A model generated the notes under the pieces. It made no database searches. It was not told the DNA's origin and was given only the letters and a program-made list of their open reading frames with translations. 64,000 nucleotides of DNA from Microplitis mediator (Eukaryota; Arthropoda; Insecta; Hymenoptera; Braconidae), in the NCBI RefSeq assembly GCF_029852145.1, contig NC_079972.1, positions 6,645,795 to 6,709,794 on the forward strand, written 5' to 3'. Both the position numbers and the translations under genes were made by a program. Positions 1-11,422 of the stretch are shown here, one piece after another; the first letter of the stretch is position 1; the number at the start of each line of letters is the position of its first letter.

Positions 1-299
1 ACCCCCAAAATTATAGTAGCTGAAAATCTGTAAAAATTCTGAGGAGTAACTGCTTATATTAGGATAAAGTCTACAGAGTTTCAAATTTTTCGAACAATTA
101 CTTTAGCCGGAATAAAAATTTAATCGTTCAATGCCAGAAACCCCGTGTTATTTAAATGGGAAACTTACATCGCTGTGCGGCACGGGTTAAAATTGAGATA
201 GAGACCTGAAACTTTGAGGATATTTTTTTTTATTTATTTCGAACCACATAAGCCTCTGGGAGCATAAAAATTCGAAAATGTCCAAAATAAGGACCACCC
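1..299. mobile_element. right arm of a fold-back element cut by the window edge
   Basis: The sequence ends in AATAAGGACCACCC followed by TA, so the outward-read terminus is GGGTGGTCC. This is the same type of end as the complete fold-backs at 7391, 9594 and 15215. The left arm lies outside the window. No coding sequence is visible. The assignment rests on the terminus and on the TA flank only. Confidence 0.5.
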
Positions 300-314
300 T
301 AATATGTATGTATA

Positions 315-1659
315 TGGGGCATTCCACGCCAAATCGACCACTTTTGACCCCGACCCCTTTCGATTTGGCTGAAAATTTTTTTTCCTTTTATACCCGATTA
401 AAATCATTTTTCAGAAAATTTTCAAATTTTTTTACCCAACCCAAAAAAAGTTATGAGTTTTTCAAAAATAAGGCTTTTATTTTATCAAATAGCTATAACT
501 TCTTCAAGAATTGACTAATCGGGACGTTTTTTTTTTCAAAATTTTTGTCATTGAATGTACTTTAAAAAAAAAATACAAAAAAATTTTATGATGATAAACT
601 CTATGAAATTTTCAGTTTTTTTGAAAAAAACCGTGATTTTCTTAAAGTACGTCATGTTTTATTTTTTTTTTATTTTCTCAAAAAAAACTTCATTTAATGC
701 TGCAATTTTTCCCGCCAATCCTAGAGTGGGCTGACTATTCCTTCTATTTTTTTTTTATCAATTGAAAAAAAAATTTTTGCCCAGTTGGGCTTATTTTGCT
801 AAATATCAGTCTGGAAATTTTTGAGGATTTATAGATGACATCCGGCTTTGAAGAATTGAGACGAAAAAATTCATTGATAGTGGTAATCCTTAAAAAAATT
901 TGGATTTTTTTCAAAAAAGTGAAAAAAAAATTGTAGATACATAAACAATTGTATTGTAACTTTTTTTTAAAACTAGACGTGAAAACAAAGAAAATGAAAA
1001 AAAAAATTGCCGTTTGGTTTATTTTTGACCATGCCACAGGCTGTCGAAAAAAAAGTCTAACGTCCATCGCTATTTCAAAAGGATTACAACTATCAATGAA
1101 TTTTTTCGTCTCAATTCTTCAAAGCCGGATGTCATCTATAAATCCTCAAAAATTTCCAGACTGATGTTTAGCAAAATAAGCCCAACTGGGCAAAAATTTT
1201 TTTTTCAATTGATAAAAAAAAAATAGAAGGAATAGTCGGCCCACTCTAGGATTGGCGGGAAAAATTGCAGCAATAAATGAAGTTTTTTTTGAGAAAATAA
1301 AAAAAAAAATAAAACATGACGTACTTTAAGAAAATCACGGTTTTTTTCAAAAAAACTGAAAATTTCATAGAGTTTATCATCATAAAATTTTTTTGTATTT
1401 TTTTTTTTTTAAGTACATTCAATGACAAAAATTTTGAAAAAAAAAAACGTCCCGATTAGTCAATTCTTGAAGAAGTTATAGCTATTTGATAAAATAAAAG
1501 CCTTATTTTTGAAAAACTCATAACTTTTTTTGGGTTGGGTAAAAAAATTTGAAAATTTTCTGAAAAATGATTTTAATCGGGTATAAAAGGAAAAAAAATT
1601 TTCAGCCAAATCGAAAGGGGTCGGGGTCAAAAGTGGTCGATTTGGCGTGGAATGCCCCA
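315..1659. mobile_element. fold-back element P1 (giant hairpin)
   Basis: Two arms of about 580 bp, 315-890 and 1080-1659, are near-perfect reverse complements around a short unique centre. Both ends read TGGGGCATTCCACGCC outward and are flanked by TA, which fits a Tc1/mariner-type 2-bp target duplication. Short open frames in the arms mirror each other and are not genes. It is non-autonomous; the transposase source is unknown. Confidence 0.85.
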
Positions 1660-2040
1660 TATATTACATATTGTGACAATTTTAATATTCATGTTATTAA
1701 ATTTTTATTTTGTCTACTATCAATGAAAATTAAATCCCTATTGCTTAAAAAATGTTCAAAAGTTTCGGCAACAATTTAAATATATAAACCAGTATCGATT
1801 TATATATAGATATATATAAGTTTGTAGTTAAGAAAAAATAGTAATCCCATGAACTGTTTATATCATAAATGCATAGCAGGCTAGATGAGCAGACTACAAT
1901 ACAGTGATAACCAAAGTTAAACAGCATCGACTTAGGGCATTAATTAAATAGATGCTCGCTTGGTAGAATAGCAGTTAACCGATAGTTAATTTTTTTTTTT
2001 TTTCTTTTTCAATTTAAATGTCACTGACATTTATATTAAT
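1660..2040. other. no feature seen
   Basis: AT-rich sequence between two repeats. I see no gene, RNA or clear repeat in it. Confidence 0.5.
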
Positions 2041-2350
2041 GAAGACAATAAATCTTATATATGATCATATATGGGGTTATAACAGCCAGGTATGATTATA
2101 TCTAATTATATATAGACTCATATATGATCAGACCTGATCATATATAGACTTGTATATGATTATTTATGGGGTCATAACAGCCAGGTATAATCAGATCTAA
2201 CTATATATAGACATATATAAATAGATCTGATTATATATAGACTTATGTATGATTATATATGGGGTTTTAACAGCCAGGTATGATCAGATCCAATTATGTA
2301 TGGGGTCATATATAATTATATATAATCATATATAATCTTATATGATTAGA
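2041..2350. repeat. degenerate array of TATATGATCATATA-type words
   Basis: About 70-bp units contain TATATGATCATATATG, the phrase GGGGTTATAACAGCCAGG (three copies) and TATATAGACTTATAT. The words are self-complementary, like the interiors of the CCC...GGG elements elsewhere in the window. Clear element ends were not found. Confidence 0.6.
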
Positions 2351-2386
2351 CAAAATCTTTTTTCATCGGGTATATAGGTTCATATA

Positions 2387-4171
2387 CACTTATCCAAAAA
2401 ATTAAAGGAACAAGAAAATTTTATAAATTTTTTAGTGATTTTTGGAAGGCTGTATTTTCGTGAAAAATGATCACATCGAAAAAATAAAAAAAGGAAATTG
2501 AAGCTTGAAATCTCTAGTTTGAAGATCTTCCAGCAAAATATTTTTTTGAGCCACGGTTTTTGCGAAATCATAAGAAAAACGTCGAGACAAAATTTTTCTA
2601 AATTTTTTAGTTTTGTTTTTTAGGTCTACGGGGCCGGGAAAAATTTTTTCGAAAAAACGAATTCATGGCTCGTTTAGGAAATTTATTCAGCTACAATTTG
2701 CTTTTTTTTGTTTTTCTGTACGACAATTTGCTGCTGAGATATCAGCCTTTAAATCAAAAAGGAGCCTTTTGTCTTCGATTATTGATATCTCAGCAAGTAA
2801 TGGTCACACAGTAATTTAAAGGGCAGTTTAATAAACTTGAATAAATTCCCTACAAGCTCCATTTTCAATTTTTTCAAAAAAAAATTTTTTTTCATCCTTG
2901 ATATCCATTTGAAAAACCCACAAAAAAAGACCATTTTCTAGTTTTTTAGTCAACTCATCGCTACTCTGCAAATATTGATAAAAAAAATAATGTTGCCAGG
3001 TAATTTTACAGCTTAATGTACCTCCAAAAACCCTGGAAATTTTCAGATTGATCCATTGAACCGTTTGTCCGGTCCGATTGCTCAAAGTTTTGCAAAACAA
3101 TTAAAGGAACAAGTTTTGTTCCTTAAATTGTGTAATCATTACCAAAATGAGAAAATTAATTTTTTTCGGATTTTCTTTCATTTTTGCGTTAGTTATTCAG
3201 TAAATGTAAGGTAAAGAGGAAAAAAAAAAATTTTTTTCCGAAAAACGAAAAAAAAAATAACCCCCCGAATGAAACGTAAAAAAAAAAAATGTAAAAAAAT
3301 TCTTGTATGGTCTCGTTTTTTAGAAAATTTTTTTTTTTCCTCTTTACCTTACATTTACTGAATAACTAACGCAAAAATGAAAGAAAATCCGAAAAAAATT
3401 AATTTTTTCATTTTGGTAATGATTACACAATTTAAGGAACAAAACTTGTTCCTTTAATTGTTTCGCAAAACTTTGAGCAATCGGACCGGACAAACGGTTC
3501 AATGGATCAATCTGAAAATTTCCAGGGTTTTTGGAGGTACATTAAGCTGTAAAATTACCTGGCAACATTATTTTTTTTATCAATATTTGCAGAGTAGCGA
3601 TGAGTTGACTAAAAAACTAGAAAATGGTCTTTTTTTGTGGGTTTTTCAAATGGATATCAAGGATGAAAAAAAATTTTTTTTTGAAAAAATTGAAAATGGA
3701 GCTTGTAGGGAATTTATTCAAGTTTATTAAACTGCCCTTTAAATTACTGTGTGACCATTACTTGCTGAGATATCAATAATCGAAGACAAAAGGCTCCTTT
3801 TTGATTTAAAGGCTGATATCTCAGCAGCAAATTGTCGTACAGAAAAACAAAAAAAAGCAAATTGTAGCTGAATAAATTTCCTAAACGAGCCATGAATTCG
3901 TTTTTTCGAAAAAATTTTTCCCGGCCCCGTAGACCTAAAAAACAAAACTAAAAAATTTAGAAAAATTTTGTCTCGACGTTTTTCTTATGATTCCGCAAAA
4001 ACCGTGGCTCAAAAAAATATTTTGCTGGAAGATCTTCAAACTAGAGATTTCAAGCTTCAATTTCCTTTTTTTATTTTTTCGATGCGATCATTTTTCACGA
4101 AAATACAGCCTTCCAAAAATCACTAAAAAATTTATAAAATTTTCTTGTTCCTTTAATTTTTTGGATAAGTG
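2387..4171. mobile_element. fold-back element P2, mariner-like ends
   Basis: Arms of roughly 850 bp (2387-3240 and 3330-4171) are reverse complements with very few differences. The termini read CACTTATCC followed by AAAAAATTAAAGGAAC, with TA on both sides. The CACT start with TA duplication fits the Tc1/mariner superfamily. The frames at 2380-2571 and 3987-4178, and at 2613-2819 and 3739-3945, are mirror images created by the arms and encode nothing recognisable. Confidence 0.88.
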
Positions 4172-4477
4172 TATGTAATTATATATAATTCCATGTATAA
4201 TCACATATAATTATATGTAATTATATATGATATCTCATATATAATCATTTATACTCAATTATAATAATTTAAAATCATTTTTGAACGAAGAATCTTATGG
4301 CAGTGTCAGTCTTTAATTTAATGTTCTTGGATTAAGTGACAGCATCATAGATTGTGTTTTGGAGAAAGACCTTGAGGATACTACTTATCTTTTTTGGTAA
4401 TTAGTCTAGAGAACTTTGCGATAAAGCTTGGTGCTTTCTTTTCTTTCTCATAGGCCGGTCACTGTCCAAAATGTTCA
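4172..4477. other. AT-rich spacer
   Basis: It begins with a short TATATAATTATATG-rich stretch that continues the array broken by the preceding fold-back. Nothing else is recognisable. Confidence 0.4.
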
Positions 4478-4632
4478 ATTTAAGTTCAAAACGTTGAAAA
4501 CGGTCAATTCACGTTTAAAACGTTGAATTTACGTTAAACACGTTGACGTTAAAAACGTTGAAAACGTTGAATTTACGTTTAAAACGTTGAAAACGTTGAA
4601 CTTACGTTTAAAACGTTGAATTTACGTCGAAT
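4478..4632. repeat. minisatellite built on AACGTT
   Basis: Repeated units of 18-20 bp such as AAAACGTTGAATTTACGTT occur about eight times. The core AACGTT is a perfect palindrome. Confidence 0.75.
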
Positions 4633-5011
4633 ATTTCGACTCGGGATAGCAAGCATAAAATAAAATTGATTTCTTGTAAAGTTTATAAAGGAGTCATAAT
4701 GAAATGTATGAGTGATCATTATAGAGAATGAGTTATTGATAATAATTAAATATTATTTTGAAATGACAGAATATTCATTCAACAGTTCAATGAATGCATG
4801 TTTAAAAAAATAATTTATTTCCTTCACAAGTACTTCTTTTTGTACTGACAAAAATTGTACAGGAAAAATATTAATATTAAACATTAATGTCATAGTGTAA
4901 TACAGTGTAACCACATATTACTGTCAAAAATTTTCAGCGGGTAACTCGTTCCGTAAATGCTTCAAGCTCGGAATATAAAAACTCCGAAATAAGTTATAAT
5001 AATATTTTCCT
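4633..5011. other. no feature seen
   Basis: AT-rich sequence without a supported gene or repeat. Confidence 0.4.
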
Positions 5012-5015
5012 TTTT

Positions 5016-5183
5016 TAACTTCCCGCTGAGAAAATCGGCGATTTTCAAAAAATTCGGGAAGTTATTGGTTTCACCCCGATTTTCAAAAACCGGGTTTTCA
5101 TCATATGTTAACATTTGAAGGTGCTAGGATGCTATTCTGACATTTTCAGAGCGATGTCTGTATGTATGTATGTATGTATGTAT

Positions 5184-5268
<85 letters not shown>

Positions 5269-6005
5269 TGTGGATGTAAACCTCTCATATTTTTTTGATG
5301 AATGAACCGATTTAGATGGTTCTTGCGGCATTAGAAAGGTTTCTTCTGAACTTAGATTTTCCAAAAAAATTTAGACCATTTAGTCAAATAAACTCTGAGA
5401 TATTTAAGAAATACGAAAAAAAAAAAATTTTTTTTTTCGTTTTTTTTTGATATTGTGAAAACTGTTGGATCGATCAATTCCAAAATCTAATCAGCTCTTG
5501 AACTCGATTAAAGCTTTCGATTGCCACGTCTCAATCAGATAATCCGTTCAATAGATATCGTCGACGAAAGAAACAGTAGAAAACGGTTTTTTGCAAATAT
5601 CGTCGAAACGACTAAACCAATCATTCCCAAAATTTTATCAGCTCTAGACCTCAATAAAACGCGCTGATTGCCACCTCAACCGTCTTAATCGGAAAATCCG
5701 TTCGCGAGATATCGTCGACGAAAGAATGAAAAAAAATCGTTTTTTTTCGTTTTTCGTGAATAGTTCGGAAACTATCGGATCGATCAATTCAAAAATCTAA
5801 TCAGCTCTAGAACTCAATAAAAGCTTTCGATTGCCACCTCAACCGTCTTAATCGGTTAATTCGTTCGCGGGATATCGTGGGGGAAGAATTGGTAAAAAAC
5901 GGTTTATTCGAAAATGTATTCACAACAATGTTTACGAGCTCAAGGAGCTTGAAAACAGCGGGAAGTTTTAGGGCTGGCCCGCAGGGTCAACCGATAGACA
6001 GATTT
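5016..6005. repeat. TTCCCGCT interspersed repeat, copy 1
   Basis: It starts TAACTTCCCGCTGAGAAAAT and ends GGCCCGCAGGGTCAACCGAT plus AGACAGATTTTT. The same start, order and end recur at 19316-20130. The interior has a TATG/TG microsatellite and three imperfect units of about 155 bp, each with TCAGCTCTAGAACTCAATAA-like and GATATCGT phrases. No open frame of note is present. The two boundaries are not clear terminal inverted repeats, so the mode of movement is unknown. Confidence 0.75.
5159..5275. repeat. (TATG)n(TG)n microsatellite
   Basis: Pure TATG units run into about 80 bp of TG. It sits at the same internal position as a much shorter TG tract in the sister repeat at 19466-19508, so its length is variable within the family. 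Confidence 0.95.
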
Positions 6006-6150
6006 TTATTTTTTGTTTTACGATAGTTGTTCCACTTTTAATAAGGGTTCAAAGTCACATAATTGACTCATGTGTTATGCACAGAGGAAAAAATATTGTT
6101 CCTCGAACGATCTAAAGTATAGCAACTCGTAGATCGTTACCACAACAATA

Positions 6151-6550
6151 CCCTCGCAGATTTGAATCACGGTGGAAACACGGTGGGTTTGTTCCATTTT
6201 CCCACTGTGATTACGCGGTGTATCCACCGTGATTCCACGGTGGCTTGACCACTGTGTATACACGGTGTTCCCACTGTGATTACGCGGTGGATACACCGTG
6301 GAACCACGGTGGTGAAATAGCGCAAAGCCACCGTGATATCACGGTGGATACACCGCGTAATCACAGTGGAAACACCGTGTATACACAGTGGTCAAGCCAC
6401 AGTGGAATCACGGTGGATACACCGCATAATCACAGTGGATACACTGTGTATACCCGGTGGTAAAATGGAACAAACCCACCGTGTAACCACGGTGGATCCA
6501 CGGTGTTTACACTTCCACGGTGTTTCCACCGTGATTCAAATCTGCGAGGG
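6151..6550. mobile_element. CCC...GGG array element A
   Basis: The termini are inverted repeats starting CCCTCGCAGATTTGAATCAC, flanked by TA on both sides. The 400-bp interior is filled with CACCGTG and its reverse complement CACGGTG, about one copy every 15 bp in both orientations. The few short frames are by-products. The ends resemble element B at 49128 (CCCTCGCGG). Confidence 0.8.
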
Positions 6551-6608
6551 TATCTATACTTATGGTAACAATACCGTATCGTTCCTGTAACTATCTATTA
6601 GATAGCTG

Positions 6609-6840
6609 TGAGCCCTATACGACTTTCCGTAGTCGTCACCTCACACGATACCACCTAACCTATTTAAGCATCCATTCTCGCGTCTATTTTGTGTATCGGG
6701 TATAATTGTTGCTAGCAGACGCTTAATAAATTAATTATTTTATTTAATCACAATTATTTATTTATCATTTATTTATTAATGATAAAGATTTTTATACGTC
6801 TCATATCATTTGCAACGCACGTGACGTCAAATAGGGCTCA
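6609..6840. repeat. possible small solo LTR or inverted-end insert
   Basis: The unit begins TGAGCCCTAT and ends ATAGGGCTCA, which are exact reverse complements with TG...CA ends. It is flanked on both sides by related GAACGATACGGTAT words (inverted). I could not find a clear target duplication. A short LTR is one reading; an array element is another. Confidence 0.35.
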
Positions 6841-6890
6841 GAACGATACGGTATAGGTCTCAGAGCTATCTACCGTATTGTTGTCAGAAC

Positions 6891-7283
6891 TGCTGTTTTA
6901 TAAGTTTCAAAATAACATGATATATTTCTGTTTTATGGTAAAAATTCTATTATTTTATCTTGGAAAGTTTTCCCAGTTACAAAGATCTTTAACAAATATT
7001 CATGTCATGATAGCCTATCTCTCTTGGATAGCTAGATGACACCAGAATACTTGTAATCCTAACATTAACGGTTCGATTGAAGTGAGAAATCTACTTCCAT
7101 TTCGTATGCCGAATGGCCTTTTTTATATTTATAATTATATATTTAAGAATAATTATCAAGTAAATTAATGTCAAATTAAAGTAGTGATCAAATTAAAGTA
7201 CTAATTATGAGACCAAAAACATTGCTGGATGATTAACAATCCCAAATTATTGAATCATTTTTGTCACTATCATAATTGCATGA
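6891..7283. other. no feature seen
   Basis: AT-rich sequence without a supported gene, RNA or repeat. Confidence 0.4.
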
Positions 7284-7364
7284 AGCTGATGCTAGCGGCC
7301 GTAATGAGTAGCGGCCAACAACTTTTTGCCTGGCCGCTACTTATTACGCCCGCTCGCTTCAGCT
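7284..7364. repeat. strong GC-rich hairpin
   Basis: Two arms of 34 bp (AGCTGATGCTAGCGGCCGTA and onward) pair with few mismatches around a 13-nt loop. It is GC-rich within AT-rich surroundings. It may be a miniature element; no terminator or gene context is present. Confidence 0.7.
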
Positions 7365-7390
7365 CCATTCATAATTGCATATATACAATA

Positions 7391-8406
7391 GGGTGTGTCA
7401 TTTGAAGGCTATATTTTTTTTTTACTGCTATACCCGAAAATCTGGTAGTATATAGAAAATAAAAAATTATGCCGCTGGGTGAAAGGGTTTAAGTCCAATA
7501 GCGGCTTAGCTCATCAAATAATTCGATTTCCCATTTAAATAACACGGGAAATTTTTTTCTTTAACTTTGAGTATTTTTAACTCGTGAACAAATTAATAGA
7601 TCGAATTGACTAATACATACTTTTGTAGGAAATTGAACGCTCTACAAAAAAGGTCTCTTATCATTTTTCGATCAATCCATCTGTTCTAAAGTTATTGGAG
7701 CTGGAAGTCAAGTTATAGTAAATTTTGAGATCTTTTTATTTTTTCGGCAAAACTATCAGACTTATCATAAAATGTTGTAGGGTCTTTTTTATTGGAAATG
7801 TTATTCTCTACAAATTATCATCAGTAAAGTTTTTTCAAATTCCACATTGATTTCTAGTTATTTTCATTTCAATGTCGAGCTCTTGAAATCGATCAGAACA
7901 CTACTTTTTTAAGAGCTTAAAATTAAAATGAAAATAACTCGAAAACAATGCGAAATTTAAAAAAACTTTACTGATAATAATTTGTAGGAAATAAAATTGT
8001 CTACAAAAAAGACACTATGATATTTTGTGATAAGTCTGATAGTTTTGCCGGAAAAGTGGAAAGATATCGAAATTTACTATAACTTGACTTCGAGCTCCAA
8101 TAACTTCAGAACAGATGGATTGATCGAAAAATGATAAGAGACCTTTTTTGTAGAGCGTTCAATTTCCTAAAAAAATGTGTATTAGTCAATTCGATCTATT
8201 AATTTGTTCACGAGTTAAAAATACTCAAAGTTAAAAAAAAAAATTTCCCGTGTTATTTAAATGGGAAATCGAATTATTTGATGAGCTAAGCCGCTATTGG
8301 ACTTAAGCCCTTTCACCCAGCGGCATAATTTTTTATTTTCTATATACTACCAGATTTTCTGGTATAACAGTAAAAAAAAAAAATATAGCCTTGAAATGAC
8401 ACACCC
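7391..8406. mobile_element. fold-back element P3
   Basis: Arms of about 500 bp meet near 7898. The termini read GGGTGTGTCATTT outward with TA on both sides. The interior holds phrases such as ATTGAACGCTCTACAAAAAA shared with P4 and P5, which points to common descent. Confidence 0.88.
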
Positions 8407-8527
8407 TAGTATACAAACATGTAGGTTCGACCAACGCTTGGCACGTATTTAATGCATTGAGCGCGTCTTGCTGAACTAGCCCCAAATGAGGCAACAAAGT
8501 AAAAGTTAAGTTATAAAAAAATGATAA
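8407..8527. other. no feature seen
   Basis: Short AT-rich spacer. Confidence 0.4.
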
Positions 8528-8642
8528 CCCTGGTAAAAATTTTTCGGACTTCTGTCTTAAAAACTCAGTTCTAGAGTTCTAAAGACTTTTTCAGAGCTCT
8601 AAAGACTTTTTCGGACAAAAGTCCGAAAAATTTTCATCAGGG
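8528..8642. mobile_element. CCC...GGG element Q (115 bp)
   Basis: The ends are CCCTGGTAAAAATTTTTCGG and its near reverse complement, flanked by AA on both sides. The interior repeats AGTTCTAAAGACTTTTTC-type words and TTCGGAC/GTCCGAA. It is the smallest complete member of the array class in the window. Confidence 0.65.
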
Positions 8643-8863
8643 AATAGTTAAAAACGGATAACCATATATAATCGAAAGAGCAATGATTAAGTTATCTTTA
8701 AATATTTGTGTGATCACGATAAAGTATTTATATACGAGTATAGGAGAAAAATTCTGAAAACCTGTTTTTTTTTTACACAAAAAAAAAACAAAGCGTTCTG
8801 TCAATGAGCCTGAGCACCGAATTGCAATTGATAATTATGTAATGTGTTCTCCTCCCGTAACCG

Positions 8864-9211
8864 CCCGGGCGGATCTAATATTACGGTAAGTCTACGGTAG
8901 TATTACGGTAGTTCTAGCGTAACTTTCGGTATAGCTACCGTAATCTACGGTGGTGTAACGGTAGCTCCACCGTAAAATTACGGTAGGTCTACGGTAGTAT
9001 TACGGTAGGTTTACCGTAAGCTACGGTAGAAGGACCGTGAGTTACGGTAGAAGTACCATGAGTTACGGTAGAAGTACCGTGAGTTACGGTAGAAGTACCG
9101 TTAAACTACTGTTAGTTACGGTAGAGCTACCGTAACACTACCGGAAGTCACCGTACAACTACCGTAAGTTACGGTAGCTCTACCGTAAGTTACGGTAGCT
9201 CTACCGTAAGT
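8864..9211. mobile_element. CCC array element D, right end unclear
   Basis: The left end CCCGGGCGGATCTAATATTA matches, in sequence and order, the outward-read right end of element E at 13743. The interior is TACGGTA and TACCGTA in both orientations. The array ends at GTTACGGTTCTTC; a matching GGG terminus was not found, so the right side may be truncated. Confidence 0.65.
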
Positions 9212-9593
9212 TACGGTTCTTCATTGTGGTGATCATCATTAGGTGTCACGGTGACCCTCCTCTCGAGTGCACATTTCCTTAAAAATATTTATATGCAGTT
9301 ATAAATCGAAGTACAGTTATTAGGCAAATGTAATACCGTTAATTTATAATAATTAATTTCCATATACCTCACTCGTCGATTTTGGCAAGCCAAGATATTA
9401 TGATAAGTCATCTCATGTAAAAATATTGCTGCTCCACCGACCTGAGAAAGTTTTTGTACCTGTTACATTAATAACAATTAATTAATCACTCGATGCATCG
9501 ATGAAAAAAAGTTTTTATAGAAATTGAGTAATTTTTTATGCTATTCTTCAGTTACGTTGATTATATAATATATATATATATATATATATATTA
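9212..9593. other. AT-rich spacer ending in a (TA)n run
   Basis: No gene is seen. A (TA)n run at about 9566-9592 abuts the next fold-back. Confidence 0.5.
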
Positions 9594-10606
9594 GGGTGAT
9601 CCAAAAAATAACAAACTTTTTTTTTTCTTCCAAACAGGTTCAAAAGTTTCATTTAGATAAAAAAAGACGCCTGTGAAAATTAGAGCTCTTAATATTAACA
9701 TTAAGAGGTTCCTCATCGCACTTTTCTATTTCCCATAAGAATAACATGGGAAAAATTGTTTTTACGTCTTCTGATTTTTATAAGTAGCTAACGATGCGTC
9801 ATAGGAATAAATGGCAGGCATATTTTTGTAGGGAATTGAATGCTCTACAAAAAAAGATTCTTATCATTTTTTGCGGAATCTATTTGTTCAAAAGTTATTT
9901 GAGGTTGAAGTCGAATTCATATTAAATTTTGAGATTTTCTACTTTTCCGGTGAAACTATCAGACTTATTACAAAATATCATCAGACCTTTTTTGTAGACA
10001 ATTTTATTCCCTAAAAGTTATTTCGAATAAAGTTTTTTCGAATTCCGCATTGCTTTCTAGTTATTTTTATTTTAATGTCAAGCTCTTAAAATCGATCAGA
10101 AGACTATTTTTTTATGAGCATCACATTAAAATAAAAATAACTAGAAAGCAATGCGGAATTCGAAAAAACTTTATTCGAAATAACTTTTAGGGAATAAAAT
10201 TGTCTACAAAAAAGGTCTAATGATATTTTGTAATAAGTCTGATAGTTTCACCGGAAAAGTAGAAAATCTCAAAATTTAATATGAATTCGACTTCAACCTC
10301 AAATAACTTTTGAACAAATAGATTCCTCAAAAAATGATAAGAATCTTTTTTTGTAGAGCATTCAATTCCCTACAAAAATATGCCTGCCATTTATTCCTAT
10401 GACGCATCGTTAGCTACTTATAAAAATCAGAAGACGTAAAAACAATTTTTCCCATGTTATTCTTAAGGGAAATAGAAAAGTGCGATGAGGAACCTCTTAA
10501 TGTTAATATTAAGAGCTCTAATTTTCACAGGCGTCTTTTTTTATCTAAATGAAACTTTTGAACCTGTTTGGAAGAAAAAAAAAAGTTTGTTATTTTTTGG
10601 ATCACC

Positions 10607-10607
<1 letters not shown>
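9594..10607. mobile_element. fold-back element P4 in a (TA)n tract
   Basis: Arms of about 500 bp are near-identical reverse complements centred near 10100. The ends read GGGTGATCCAAAAAATAAC outward. TA microsatellite lies on both sides (10608-10655 on the right), consistent with insertion at TA inside (TA)n. Confidence 0.9.
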
Positions 10608-10655
<48 letters not shown>

Positions 10656-10658
<3 letters not shown>

Positions 10659-11379
10659 GGAGATAAAATAATACTTGGGTTTTTCCTGAGACTTGGGAAA
10701 GTCCCAACTATATTGAGTTCGTTTTTAGACAATAAAAACTTAGTAAAAATATTTTACAATTTAATCCGCTTAAGATTTTGTTGATTTTCATATTTACGTT
10801 TATGACGGTAGACTTAAGTCGAAGGAGCCCGTCTGGGCATCCAACGTAGACACGATCGAGAGATAGCAATATTTTCGGTATAATGAGTTTTTAAACATAT
10901 GGAAGTAATTGTACGAGTTTGTAAAATTACCTGAGATATAGTTTTGGTCGATTCAGGGACTCAAGAATATTGGGTACAGAGAGTTAGTTCTAATTGAGCA
11001 AAGGAACGGACGACATTGCTATCCGACCGATCGTGTATTCGTTTCGATTTTAACTTTACCGCCGCGCACATTTTACAACAGTAACTAGAATATTGTCAAT
11101 AGTTGTTATTCTCTAGTAAACTAATCGCTTGTAATAATTTGTGTATTTAATATTGTGTATTATTTGATATTTTTGTAATCTTTAATATTCTCTTGGATAT
11201 TTTGATATTGTGTAGCTGTCAAATACTGATATTATTGCTTGTAATCTTATTGTTCAGTGTGTACGATATTTGTGAGTAGTAATTACTTGTGTGCATTCGT
11301 TAATTTGTTTAATAAATAAGATGAGTGGCAAAGATAACAACGTAGAGCCGAGTCTCATTAATACCTCCACTGTTAATTC

Positions 11380-11380
<1 letters not shown>
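10656..11380 (+). other. possible truncated 5' end of a retroelement
   Basis: The stretch starts TGTCGGAGATAAAATAATAC and leads to ATG at 11321, which opens MSGKDNNVEPSLINTS before running into (TA)n. A similar short start, MSTNNSDNNGST, occurs at 36009 behind related leader wording (GTGTGTGGATAGTTATTTTG). This could be an LTR plus the beginning of a gag-like frame. No gag domain can be recognised, so the call is weak. Confidence 0.25.

Positions 11381-11418
<38 letters not shown>
11381..11418. repeat. (TA)n microsatellite
   Basis: Perfect alternating TA that forms the left flank of fold-back P5. Confidence 0.9.

Positions 11419-11420
<2 letters not shown>

Positions 11421-11422
<2 letters not shown>

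Noticed and set aside
278..1928. Several 60-107-codon frames on both strands
   Set aside because: They mirror each other in the fold-back arms, are lysine/phenylalanine-rich from A/T runs and show no domain.
5146..5364. Histidine-threonine repeat frame on the minus strand
   Set aside because: It is only the translation of the TG microsatellite.
6151..9211. CRISPR-like appearance of regularly spaced words
   Set aside because: Words occur in both orientations with irregular spacing, no unique spacers, no cas genes, and a eukaryotic context.
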